In this document: positions 1 to 5,839 of the stretch, piece after piece
Layout: each line of letters begins with the position of its first letter
Position numbering within the stretch: the first letter of the stretch is position 1
Notes under the pieces: generated by a model
The model's input: the letters and a program-made list of their open reading frames with translations, nothing else
What the model was told of the DNA's origin: nothing
The model's database searches: none
From: Desulfonema limicola
Lineage (GTDB): Bacteria; Desulfobacterota; Desulfobacteria; Desulfobacterales; Desulfosalsimonadaceae
Length of the DNA stretch: 11,467 nt
NCBI GenBank assembly: GCA_020722245.1
Contig: DYLE01000057.1
Span: 1 to 11,467 of the forward strand
Reading direction: 5' to 3'
Made by a program: the position numbers and the translations under genes

Positions 1-430
1 GCATTCGGGTCTCGATAAACCGGAGGGTCCGCCTGCCGATGTTAAGCGTTTCCATATCCGCCACCGGATGAAAGTTCCAGCTCCGCCGGAAATGATCGGA
101 GAGGTTGCGGTGCCCCATCTTTGAGCAGTAGAGCGGCTTGTTTTCGCCGATATAGTGCATGATCCGGGGAAGGCCGCCGGAATGGTCCATCTCCGTGTGG
201 TTGCTGATCACCAGATCGATTTTTTTGGGATCAACAATCCTTAAGATGTTTTGAAGCAGCTGATCCTCAAACCCCTTTTTCACCGTATCGATGAGGACCG
301 TCTTTTCATCGGTGATAAGGAAGGCATTGTAGCTGGAGCCCCGCTCCGTGGAGTATCCGTGAAAATCCCGAATATTCCAGTCGATGACCCCGACGCTGTA
401 AATGCCATTTGCGATTTCAACAGGCTTCAT
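1..430 (-). CDS. fprA: Flavodiiron protein (rubredoxin:oxygen oxidoreductase, FprA/ROO), N-terminal part
   Basis: Only the first 143 codons are present; the gene runs off the left edge of the window. Flavodiiron proteins are cytoplasmic enzymes with a metallo-beta-lactamase-like diiron domain followed by a flavodoxin domain, and they reduce O2 to water (some also NO) with electrons from rubredoxin. The visible part is the start of the diiron domain. It contains HTEMDH (residues 78-83), which is the H-x-E-x-D-H iron ligand motif of the family, and the typical early segment DFHGYST followed by SSYNAFLI. The ATG at 430 has GGAG about 10 bases upstream. It lies directly downstream of rubredoxin, the same order as the known rub-roo pair of Desulfovibrio gigas. 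The C-terminal flavodoxin domain cannot be checked here, so the choice between O2 and NO reductase is open. Confidence 0.95.
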   Translation of the reverse strand, partial: MKPVEIANGIYSVGVIDWNIRDFHGYSTERGSSYNAFLITDEKTVLIDTVKKGFEDQLLQNILRIVDPKKIDLVISNHTEMDHSGGLPRIMHYIGENKPLYCSKMGHRNLSDHFRRSWNFHPVADMETLNIGRRTLRFIETRM

Positions 431-462
431 GATGTGTTCTCCAGATGATGCCATGGCTTTTG

Positions 463-501
463 AAAAAAACCGGCCCGCAACGCCTTGCCGGACCGGTTTT
501 T
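463..501 (-). terminator. Strong intrinsic-terminator-like hairpin between rubredoxin and fprA
   Basis: Read on the minus strand, about 10 bases after the rubredoxin stop, the arms AAAAACCGGTCCG and CGGGCCGGTTTTT pair with one G-U. The stem continues through GCAA/TTGC with a single bulge, closes on a short GGCG loop, and is followed by a run of seven T. Less than 35 bases separate it from the fprA start, which leaves little room for a separate promoter. It may therefore be a partial terminator that lowers fprA output relative to rubredoxin. The A-tract on the other side makes it formally bidirectional. Confidence 0.8.
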
Positions 502-510
502 AGTGTGGGT

Positions 511-672
511 TTACGCCTCTTTTTCAAAATCATCCTTTGAGGCCCCGCAGACCGGGCAGACCCAGTCCTTTGGCAGGGATTCAAAGGAGGTTCCAGGTTC
601 GATCCCATTGTCCGGATCCCCTGCTTCCGGGTCATACACATAGCCGCATACCGTGCATACATACTTGTCCAT
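511..672 (-). CDS. rub: Rubredoxin
   Basis: A 53-residue one-iron electron carrier. The protein begins MDKYVCTVCGYVYDPEAG and holds the two knuckles C6-x2-C9 (CTVCG) and C39-x2-C42 (CPVCG), preceded by the conserved DWVCP. This is the full normal length of a rubredoxin. The ATG at 672 is preceded by a perfect AAGGAGG. In anaerobes rubredoxin passes electrons from NAD(P)H:rubredoxin reductases to flavodiiron protein, desulfoferrodoxin and rubrerythrin, all three of which are encoded in this cluster. It sits 135 bp after cydB and 80 bp before fprA. The AT-rich gap upstream holds a candidate promoter, so it may be transcribed both from the cluster and on its own. Confidence 0.97.
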   Translation of the reverse strand: MDKYVCTVCGYVYDPEAGDPDNGIEPGTSFESLPKDWVCPVCGASKDDFEKEA

Positions 673-689
673 CACAGCCTCCTTTTGAT

Positions 690-760
690 TATTGGCTATT
701 TCATTTAAAAATCAATATAATATAAATTAAATTTAAACAAAAACTTTTAGGTTTAATTTA
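690..760 (-). promoter_or_regulatory. Candidate promoter and AT-rich dyad upstream of rubredoxin
   Basis: The 135-bp gap between cydB and rubredoxin is far more AT-rich than its surroundings. On the minus strand it contains TTGTTT, 17 bases, then TATATT, a reasonable sigma-70 arrangement. Around it, TAAATTAAA (723-731) and TTTAATTTA (752-760) form a perfect 9-bp inverted repeat separated by 20 bases, which would straddle the -35 side and could be an operator. Low sequence complexity makes chance matches likely. Confidence 0.4.
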
Positions 761-807
761 TCCATTTTCAAAGACCTGTTTTTTTTGAAGCCCTCCCCTG
801 CCTTTTT

Positions 808-1833
808 TTAATAGGACGCTTCGTACTCCGCATCATCGGCGGAGAGCTTATCCGAAAAAAGGTGATAGGCCCAGGCCTGATATCCGATCACCAGAGGGAT
901 AAAAATCAACACCACGATCAGCATGATGGTCAAGGTCAAGGGGCTTGCCGAGGCGTTATGCGCGGTCAGCGAAAATTGCGCATCCATGCTGGAGGGGAGC
1001 ATGTCCGGATACAGACCGATCATGCAGAAAAAGGTGGCGCTTAAAATCGTAGCCGCTGATGAAAACCAGGCTTTAAAACAGGCGCCCCGCCATAGAAACC
1101 GCTGAATGCCGATCAGCGATAAAACCGTGATGGCGGGAACCGCGAACAAAACCGGAAAAGAAAGGTAGTTGTCATAGAGCCGTGTGTAAAACCCGGAGGC
1201 GACCAAAAACAGCAGGATCATCGCAAGCAGCGCATACCAGAGAACGCGGGCCGAGGATGCGGCCCGGGTTTGAAGTTCGCCGGTGGCCCGGGCCGACAGC
1301 CAGAGCGCGCCGTGGAGCAGAAACATAAACAAAAAAAGCACCCCGCCCAACACCCCGTAGGGGTTGATAAGCCCCAAAAGCCCGCCGGAATACCCGTCGG
1401 CGTCAAACGGCAGCCCCTGAAAGATATTGGCGAAAACCACCCCGAACAGAAACGCCGGGACCAGGCTGCCGATAAAGATACAGGCGTCCCACAGCCCCTT
1501 CCAGGTCGATGATGCGATCTGGGAGCGGAACTCAAACGAGACCCCGCGAAAGATCAGGGCGAAAAGGATGAGCAGAAGCGGGGTGTAGAGGCCGGAGAAC
1601 ATCGCCGCGTACAAAACGGGAAACGCGGCAAAGGTCACCCCGCCCGCGGCGATCAGCCAGACCTCGTTTCCGTCCCACAGCGGTCCGATGGCGTTGATCA
1701 TCATGCGCCGGTCCTTTTCCTCCCTGCCCAGAAACGGTAGCAGGGCGCCCACGCCGAGATCAAACCCGTCGGTGACAAAAAACACAGCCCACAGCAGCCC
1801 CCACAAAAAAAACCATATGGATTGCAGCTCCAT
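808..1833 (-). CDS. cydB: Cytochrome bd quinol oxidase subunit II (CydB)
   Basis: A 341-residue integral membrane protein with about eight hydrophobic helices, the usual size for CydB. Family signatures are visible: DGFDLGVG (residues 22-29), GPLWDGNEVWL (50-60) and RGVSFEFR (96-103). CydB pairs with CydA in the cytoplasmic membrane to oxidise quinol and reduce O2 to water with very high oxygen affinity. This generates proton-motive force without proton pumping and lowers oxygen around an anaerobe. The ATG at 1833 follows GGAGGA. It starts 66 bp after the cydA stop with no terminator between, so the two are co-transcribed. No small CydX-like subunit gene follows it; the next 135 bp code for nothing convincing. 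Confidence 0.96.
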   Translation of the reverse strand: MELQSIWFFLWGLLWAVFFVTDGFDLGVGALLPFLGREEKDRRMMINAIGPLWDGNEVWLIAAGGVTFAAFPVLYAAMFSGLYTPLLLILFALIFRGVSFEFRSQIASSTWKGLWDACIFIGSLVPAFLFGVVFANIFQGLPFDADGYSGGLLGLINPYGVLGGVLFLFMFLLHGALWLSARATGELQTRAASSARVLWYALLAMILLFLVASGFYTRLYDNYLSFPVLFAVPAITVLSLIGIQRFLWRGACFKAWFSSAATILSATFFCMIGLYPDMLPSSMDAQFSLTAHNASASPLTLTIMLIVVLIFIPLVIGYQAWAYHLFSDKLSADDAEYEASY

Positions 1834-1899
1834 TCTTTCCTCCGAAATTCCTCAGCGGTTTGTCTTTTTTCGCATCCCCTTTTAAAATAAAACAACGGG

Positions 1900-3204
1900 C
1901 TACAGGGGTTTTGGCCCTTGCCTGGCGTTTTGAAAGATCAGGTAAAACCCAACGGCGCCCAGAAGCCCGTAAACCAGTATAAAGGCGATCAGCGAGCCCC
2001 AGACCTGGGATGCGGCAATTGGGGAAGCCGCGTCCGAGGTCCGCATCAGGCCGTAAACGATCCAGGGCTGCCTTCCCACCTCGGCCAGGACCCAGCCCAG
2101 CTCACTGGCGATATAGGGAAGCGGAAGGGAAAGCAGCATAAGCTTCAGGTAGCCGGGGCTTTCCAAAAGCCGGTTGCGCTTAAACCAGCCGATCAGGGTG
2201 AGCAGAATAAACAAAAACCCCAGCCCCACCATTGCGCGAAAGGAAATAAAGGTCAGCCACACCGGGGGACGCTCATCTTTGGGGAAATCCTTGAGCCCCT
2301 TGACCTCGGCGTTGAAATCGTGATGCCCCAGAAGGCTTAAGAGCCCGGGGATGGAACCGATCTCAATAAGATTCCGCTCGTTCTTCTCGTCCGGAACGGC
2401 CAACAGGTGAATGGGCGCCCGCGTCGTGGTCTCCCAGTGCGATTCCATGGCCGCCAGCTTGGCCGGCTGAACCTTGGTCACATGAATCCCGTGGCTGTCG
2501 CCCACGATCGCCACGATCAGCGAGAAGACCAGGCCGAACACCAGCGCCGTACGGAATGAGCGGGTGAAAAAATCGATGTGCTGTTTTTTCAGCAGGTGGT
2601 AGGCGCTGATGCCCATGACGAAAAAGGCGCTCAACACATAGGCGGAACTCACGGTGTGCAAAAACTCAAGGATGGCGAATTTGTTGAAGACCACAGCCGC
2701 GAAATCCGTAAGCTCTGCCCGGCCGTTTCGCAGCGTATATCCCACCGGATGCTGCATCCAGCCGTTGGCCATCAGAATCCAGAGGGAGGAGATGCTCCCG
2801 GCAGCGGCCACCAGCCACATGACCGCGGCATGCGCCTTCTTTGAAAGCTTTTGCCAGCCGAAAACCCATACCCCGAGAAGGATGGATTCAAGAAAAAACG
2901 CCACAGACGCCTCGATGGCCAGCAGGGAGCCGAAAATATCCCCCACATAGGCGGAATAGGCCGACCAGTTGGTGCCGAACTGAAACTCCAGGGTGATGCC
3001 GGTCACCACCCCCACGGCGAAGTTGATTAAAAAAAGCCTTCCCCAGAACCGGGTCATGGAAAGATAGAGCTTGTCCCCGGTCCGGACGTACTGCGTCTCC
3101 ATGTAGGCAATCAGCACCGACAGTCCCAGGGTCAACGGCACAAACAGAAAATGAAACAGGGTGGCTGCTGCAAACTGAAGGCGGGAAAGAAAAACAACGT
3201 CCAT
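1900..3204 (-). CDS. cydA: Cytochrome bd quinol oxidase subunit I (CydA), short Q-loop type
   Basis: A 434-residue membrane protein carrying the haems of the bd oxidase. Residues matching the known haem and quinol sites can be read directly. H18 (LFHFLFVPLTLG) is the haem near the N-terminus; H183 and M325 (FRAMVGLG) are the b558 ligands. E98 and E106 lie in the high-spin haem and proton-channel region. The quinol loop shows GDSHG then QPAKLAAME (residues 236-254), and GRQPW is at 377-381. The length is close to the short Q-loop enzymes, well under the roughly 520 residues of the long-loop Escherichia coli CydA. The ATG at 3204 follows GGAGGG. It is first of the cydAB pair and follows a zinc-ribbon gene by 50 bp. 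Whether the high-spin haem is d or b cannot be told from sequence. Confidence 0.97.
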   Translation of the reverse strand: MDVVFLSRLQFAAATLFHFLFVPLTLGLSVLIAYMETQYVRTGDKLYLSMTRFWGRLFLINFAVGVVTGITLEFQFGTNWSAYSAYVGDIFGSLLAIEASVAFFLESILLGVWVFGWQKLSKKAHAAVMWLVAAAGSISSLWILMANGWMQHPVGYTLRNGRAELTDFAAVVFNKFAILEFLHTVSSAYVLSAFFVMGISAYHLLKKQHIDFFTRSFRTALVFGLVFSLIVAIVGDSHGIHVTKVQPAKLAAMESHWETTTRAPIHLLAVPDEKNERNLIEIGSIPGLLSLLGHHDFNAEVKGLKDFPKDERPPVWLTFISFRAMVGLGFLFILLTLIGWFKRNRLLESPGYLKLMLLSLPLPYIASELGWVLAEVGRQPWIVYGLMRTSDAASPIAASQVWGSLIAFILVYGLLGAVGFYLIFQNARQGPKPL

Positions 3205-3254
3205 GCGACCCTCCGATGCGGTATCAGGTTAGGAAACCAGGCATTCGCAATCCG

Positions 3255-3440
3255 TTATGCGCCGCCTTCCAGTTTACACTGGGTGAAATCGATCTCCTTG
3301 CCGCAGTGCTCGCATTTATGCGTCTTGTTGAATTCATCGGAAAAGATTTCCTTGGGCGTTCCGCAGTTGGGGCACTTGCAGGTAAAGGATTTCAGGTTTC
3401 TAAACGCCTCAAACCCGGGGCAGTGTTGCGGAGTGGACAT
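3255..3440 (-). CDS. Small seven-cysteine zinc-ribbon protein, function unknown
   Basis: A 61-residue protein with seven cysteines: C7 (HCPGFEAF), C21-x-C23-x2-C26 (CKCPNCG), C43-x2-C46 (CEHCGKEIDF) and C55. The pairs C23/C26 and C43/C46 look like a zinc ribbon or a rubredoxin-like metal knuckle; C7, C21 and C55 are extra and could bind a second metal or be redox-active. There is no membrane segment or signal peptide. The ATG at 3440 has AAGGAGG at good spacing, so this is a real, well-translated gene and not a spurious reading frame. It lies 20 bp after the flavodoxin stop and 50 bp before cydA. Proteins of this look seem familiar from sulfate reducers, but I know of no assigned function. 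A role as metal donor, thiol switch or electron carrier would be guesswork. Confidence 0.85.
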   Translation of the reverse strand: MSTPQHCPGFEAFRNLKSFTCKCPNCGTPKEIFSDEFNKTHKCEHCGKEIDFTQCKLEGGA

Positions 3441-3460
3441 CGCGCACCTCCTTTTCTATT

Positions 3461-3898
3461 TTAGGGTTTAAGCTGGCCGGCGATCTCACGGCCGTAATCC
3501 TGGGCCATCCGCATGCCGCCCTCCAGCCTGCTGGATTTCAGCATCAACGGGCCGCCGACCATCTTCATTTGAAATATGTTTTTCATGGTATCAAAAATCC
3601 GCTCCGGCGCCTCGCCGCTCCACCCGTAAGCGCCGAAGGAGCCGCCGACCCGGTTTTCCAGGCCGGCCTTTTCCGCCATAAACAGCAGGGTCTTCATGCC
3701 CTGCATCATGTCCCCGTGATAGGTGGCGGACCCGAACACATACGCGTCGTATCCTGAAAGATTCTTTTCTGACTTGATCTCATTCACATCGGCGAGCTTT
3801 GCCTCATGGCCCGAGATACGAATCCCCTCGGCGATCAGCTCGGCGATGGACCGGGTCTCCCCCTTTCGGGTGGCATACACAATCAGGGCTTTTGCCAT
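3461..3898 (-). CDS. Flavodoxin resembling the C-terminal domain of flavodiiron proteins
   Basis: A 145-residue single-domain flavodoxin. The phosphate loop of the FMN site is at residues 9-15 (ATRKGET in VYATRKGETRSIA). The isoalloxazine loops are SATYHGD (57-63) and GAYGWSGEAPE (89-99). The last motif and the Tyr-His after GSAT resemble the flavodoxin domain fused to the diiron domain in FprA/ROO more than classical long-chain flavodoxins. It would be a soluble one- or two-electron carrier. Its place between desulfoferrodoxin and the bd oxidase genes suggests it feeds an oxygen-defence enzyme, but the partner is unknown. The ATG at 3898 follows AAGGAG. A 67-bp gap separates it from desulfoferrodoxin; that gap contains the motif also found at the head of the cluster. 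Confidence 0.92.
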   Translation of the reverse strand: MAKALIVYATRKGETRSIAELIAEGIRISGHEAKLADVNEIKSEKNLSGYDAYVFGSATYHGDMMQGMKTLLFMAEKAGLENRVGGSFGAYGWSGEAPERIFDTMKNIFQMKMVGGPLMLKSSRLEGGMRMAQDYGREIAGQLKP

Positions 3899-3930
3899 AT
3901 CGGAATACTCCTTGTCATGGGTGGAAAACG

Positions 3931-3953
3931 TTTATACCCTTGCGGTTGATTAT
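3931..3953 (-). repeat. Copy 1 of a conserved intergenic motif (TATAAA with CAACCG upstream)
   Basis: On the minus strand the segment reads AATCAACCGCAAGGG then TATAAA, followed by CGTTTTCC. It closely matches 5970-5992, with a few substitutions and two single-base indels. TATAAA could serve as a -10 box for the flavodoxin gene, about 30 bp ahead of its start. No good -35 box is present at 16-18 bp, so an activator site or chance similarity is possible. Confidence 0.4.
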
Positions 3954-3965
3954 TCTTTTTTTCTG

Positions 3966-4343
3966 TTACGCGGACTTCCAGTGTCCGTGAAGGTTGCAGT
4001 ATTCGCGGGCGGCCATGCTCCCTGCGGGCGCTCCAAACACAGCCTCGGGCTTATCCCCGGGTTTTAGAAACTGGCGATACACCTTGTCGCCGGCGAGGAT
4101 TTCGACCCATTGAATATAATGCTTTTCTTCCATGGGATGGGGCGCGGACCCGACCTTGACCTTGATGGCGCCGTCCATCTTCTCAATGACCGGCACATGC
4201 TTTTCCTTTGACGCATCCACGGTGTTTTCCGTCATCAGCTTCATGGGCTGGTCGCAGCAGACCAGGGTGCCGTCGCTTCCATAAAGCACCTCCACGATGT
4301 TTCCGCACAGCTCACAGCGATAGACTTCAAGTCGTTTTGCCAT
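3966..4343 (-). CDS. dfx: Desulfoferrodoxin (superoxide reductase, two-iron-centre type)
   Basis: A 125-residue cytoplasmic superoxide reductase that converts superoxide to hydrogen peroxide without making O2. All ligands are present. The N-terminal desulforedoxin-like centre I has C10, C13, C29 and C30. The catalytic centre II has H49, H69, H75, C116 and H119 (YCNLHGHW), with the catalytic E47-K48 pair in KEKHVP. Length and ligand positions match the Desulfovibrio enzymes almost residue for residue. The ATG at 4343 follows AAAGGAGG. It sits 29 bp after the ferritin-like diiron gene. Rubredoxin is its usual electron donor and is encoded downstream. The peroxide it makes would be a substrate for the rubrerythrin encoded upstream, giving a complete superoxide-to-water route inside one transcription unit. 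Confidence 0.98.
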   Translation of the reverse strand: MAKRLEVYRCELCGNIVEVLYGSDGTLVCCDQPMKLMTENTVDASKEKHVPVIEKMDGAIKVKVGSAPHPMEEKHYIQWVEILAGDKVYRQFLKPGDKPEAVFGAPAGSMAAREYCNLHGHWKSA

Positions 4344-4372
4344 TTTAAACCTCCTTTGTGACAGTGATTCCG

Positions 4373-4849
4373 TTATTGATCCAGGGCCACCAGCTCCTTG
4401 CTGAGCAAGCGGATATGCCCCATCTCCTCTTGGATAATGTGTTCGATTCGGTTCCGGCCGTATTTTTCAGGGACAAGGCCTTTCATGCCGAGGTAAAACA
4501 CGATGGAATCCTTTTCCGCGGTAAGGGCGGACTTGAGTATTCCCCTCATGGACGAGGCGTCCATGTCCTTTTCAAAAAAAACCCGGGTGTCGGCCAAGGC
4601 TTTCAGGTAAAGGGCGGACTCGTTATTCGGGTCAAAAACGGTTTCCGCCTGCTCCTTTTGGGTGATCTCCGCCTGGAGATCGGCAAAGGTCTTCTCGTGC
4701 TGTTTCTCCATTTCCGCGAGGTTTACCAGTAACTCCTTTTCCGAGGCGGTTTTAGCGGTTTTGGCCGCAGTCTGATAAAACGCCGCGCCGTTTCGCTCGA
4801 TCTGTTTGGCCATTTCAAAAACATCGTTGATCGTAAAATCGTACGCCAT
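4373..4849 (-). CDS. Rubrerythrin-like diiron protein without rubredoxin domain (ferritin-like superfamily)
   Basis: A 158-residue all-helical protein with the pattern of a rubrerythrin-type diiron site: E18 (IERNGAAFY), E48-x2-H51 (EKQH), E112 (AEKDS) and E142-x2-H145 (EMGH). It lacks the C-terminal rubredoxin domain of classical rubrerythrin, so it would depend on an external donor such as rubredoxin or the neighbouring flavodoxin. Likely roles are peroxide reduction or iron handling; the sequence does not separate these. A GTG 18 bp further upstream is in frame, but it overlaps the ribosome binding site AAAGGGAGG that serves the ATG at 4849, so the ATG is chosen. It follows rubrerythrin by about 110 bp, a gap holding a strong hairpin, and precedes desulfoferrodoxin by 29 bp. 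Confidence 0.9.
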   Translation of the reverse strand: MAYDFTINDVFEMAKQIERNGAAFYQTAAKTAKTASEKELLVNLAEMEKQHEKTFADLQAEITQKEQAETVFDPNNESALYLKALADTRVFFEKDMDASSMRGILKSALTAEKDSIVFYLGMKGLVPEKYGRNRIEHIIQEEMGHIRLLSKELVALDQ

Positions 4850-4896
4850 TTCCTGCCTCCCTTTCACCGTTTCGCTAAGTCAACTCATTACGGGTG

Positions 4897-4925
4897 GAGG
4901 GACGGCGCGACGTTGGCCGTCCCTC
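4897..4925 (-). other. Perfect 10-bp hairpin in the gap between rubrerythrin and the diiron-protein gene
   Basis: GAGGGACGGC (4897-4906) and GCCGTCCCTC (4916-4925) pair perfectly around a 9-base loop. On the minus strand it follows the rubrerythrin stop after a T-rich segment. No T-run follows it, so it is not a standard intrinsic terminator. It could block 3' exonucleases, mark an RNA processing site that sets different mRNA levels within the operon, or be a leaky terminator. Confidence 0.7.
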
Positions 4926-4958
4926 TCTAGAGGAAAAATGAAGAATAAAAAAACCCCT

Positions 4959-5534
4959 CTAGTAGTTTTCACCAAGCAGTTCAAAGTATTCCTGGGGATA
5001 GGCGCAGGCCGGGCACATCTTCGGCGCCTCGGTCCCCTCAAACAGGTAGCCGCAGTTGCGGCAGCGCCAGACCACAGGTTTTTCCCGCTTAAAGACCCTG
5101 CCGGCCTCGATATTGGCGGCAAGCTCCCGGTACCGTTTCTCATGCTGTTTTTCCGCCACGGAAACCGCCTCAAAAACCCTGGCGATGGCCTCAAACCCCT
5201 CCTTGCGGGCGGTCGCAGCAAAACCGGGATACATCTGGGAATGCTCATAGTGTTCGCCGTCCGCCGCGGCCTTTAAATTATCAAGGGTCGTGCCCACCAC
5301 ACCGGCTGGAAACGCGGCCGCGATTTCCACCTCACCCCCCTGCAAAAAGCTGAAAAACCGCCGGGCGTGTTCCTTTTCCTGGTTGGCGGTTTCCTCAAAG
5401 ATGAATGCGATCTGATCATACCCCTCTTTTTTGGCCTGGCTTGCAAAATAGGTGTAGCGGTTGCGCGCCTGGGACTCTCCGGCAAATGCGGTTAACAAAT
5501 TTTTCTCGGTCTGGGTGCCTTTAACGCTCTTCAT
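4959..5534 (-). CDS. rbr: Rubrerythrin
   Basis: A 191-residue NADH-linked peroxidase of anaerobes, reducing hydrogen peroxide to water with electrons from rubredoxin. The erythrin diiron domain shows E20, E53-x2-H56 (EKEH), E94 and E97 (GEHYEH), and E128-x2-H131 (EKQH). The C-terminal rubredoxin-like domain has C158-x2-C161 (CRNCG) and C174-x2-C177 (CPAC). Positions agree with Desulfovibrio vulgaris rubrerythrin to within one residue, and the length is normal. The ATG at 5534 follows AGGAGG. It stands second in the cluster, 74 bp after a small unknown gene. Just upstream, TCAGC-GCACG-GCTGA (5555-5569 region) is a short dyad ahead of the ribosome binding site. With desulfoferrodoxin it forms the superoxide and peroxide detoxification branch. 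Confidence 0.98.
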   Translation of the reverse strand: MKSVKGTQTEKNLLTAFAGESQARNRYTYFASQAKKEGYDQIAFIFEETANQEKEHARRFFSFLQGGEVEIAAAFPAGVVGTTLDNLKAAADGEHYEHSQMYPGFAATARKEGFEAIARVFEAVSVAEKQHEKRYRELAANIEAGRVFKREKPVVWRCRNCGYLFEGTEAPKMCPACAYPQEYFELLGENY

Positions 5535-5608
5535 GCTAAACCTCCTGTTCAGCGCACGGCTGAAGATTGATTGTTTTTATATCATTTTTTATAAAAAACC
5601 GCCAGGGA

Positions 5609-5839
5609 TTATTCCCACTTTCCTTTTTCCTGATGAGCCTTTTTTTCGGCCTCGGCGATCTTTTTGATCCGGTAGGCGGAATCCCGAAGGATGCCGTAAA
5701 GGATGCCGCAGCCCGTATCCTCCCGGTCAGCGTCACCGGTATTGGCCATCTCGATCATCTTTTCCGCGATCTTAAGCGTCTTCTTGATGTTCTCATTGCA
5801 GGCTTTCACTAATTCTCTCCCCCGAATCGTTTCTTTCAT
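5609..5839 (-). CDS. Conserved-looking small helical protein, function unknown
   Basis: A 76-residue hydrophilic protein if started at the ATG at 5839 (MKETIRGREL), or 83 residues if started at the ATG at 5860. I do not recognise it. It is predicted mostly helical: an N-terminal helix with C14 (VKACNENIKKTLKIAEK), an acidic linker (NTGDADRED), then C44 in GCGILYGILRD, and a basic-acidic C-terminal helix ending KGKWE. There is no membrane segment. Neither start has a convincing ribosome binding site, and a 10-bp inverted repeat covers the region between them, so translation may be controlled. It leads the oxygen-defence cluster, 74 bp before rubrerythrin on the same strand. The even hydrophobic spacing and the neighbourhood argue for a real gene, possibly a partner or regulator of rubrerythrin, but that is only inference from position. 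Confidence 0.7.
   Translation of the reverse strand: MKETIRGRELVKACNENIKKTLKIAEKMIEMANTGDADREDTGCGILYGILRDSAYRIKKIAEAEKKAHQEKGKWE

Noticed and set aside
673..807. CydX-like small membrane subunit gene after cydB
   Set aside because: The only minus-strand ATG frame of note gives about ten residues without a membrane helix.
1918..2340. 140-residue plus-strand open reading frame
   Set aside because: Antisense shadow of cydA; low-complexity polar sequence without domain features.
4806..5276. 156-residue plus-strand open reading frame
   Set aside because: Runs antisense through two genes and a hairpin gap; the sense genes show complete catalytic motifs.
5586..5599. AT palindrome TTTTTTATAAAAAA upstream of rubrerythrin
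   Set aside because: Simple A/T runs readily form such symmetry by chance, and no spaced promoter boxes fit with it.
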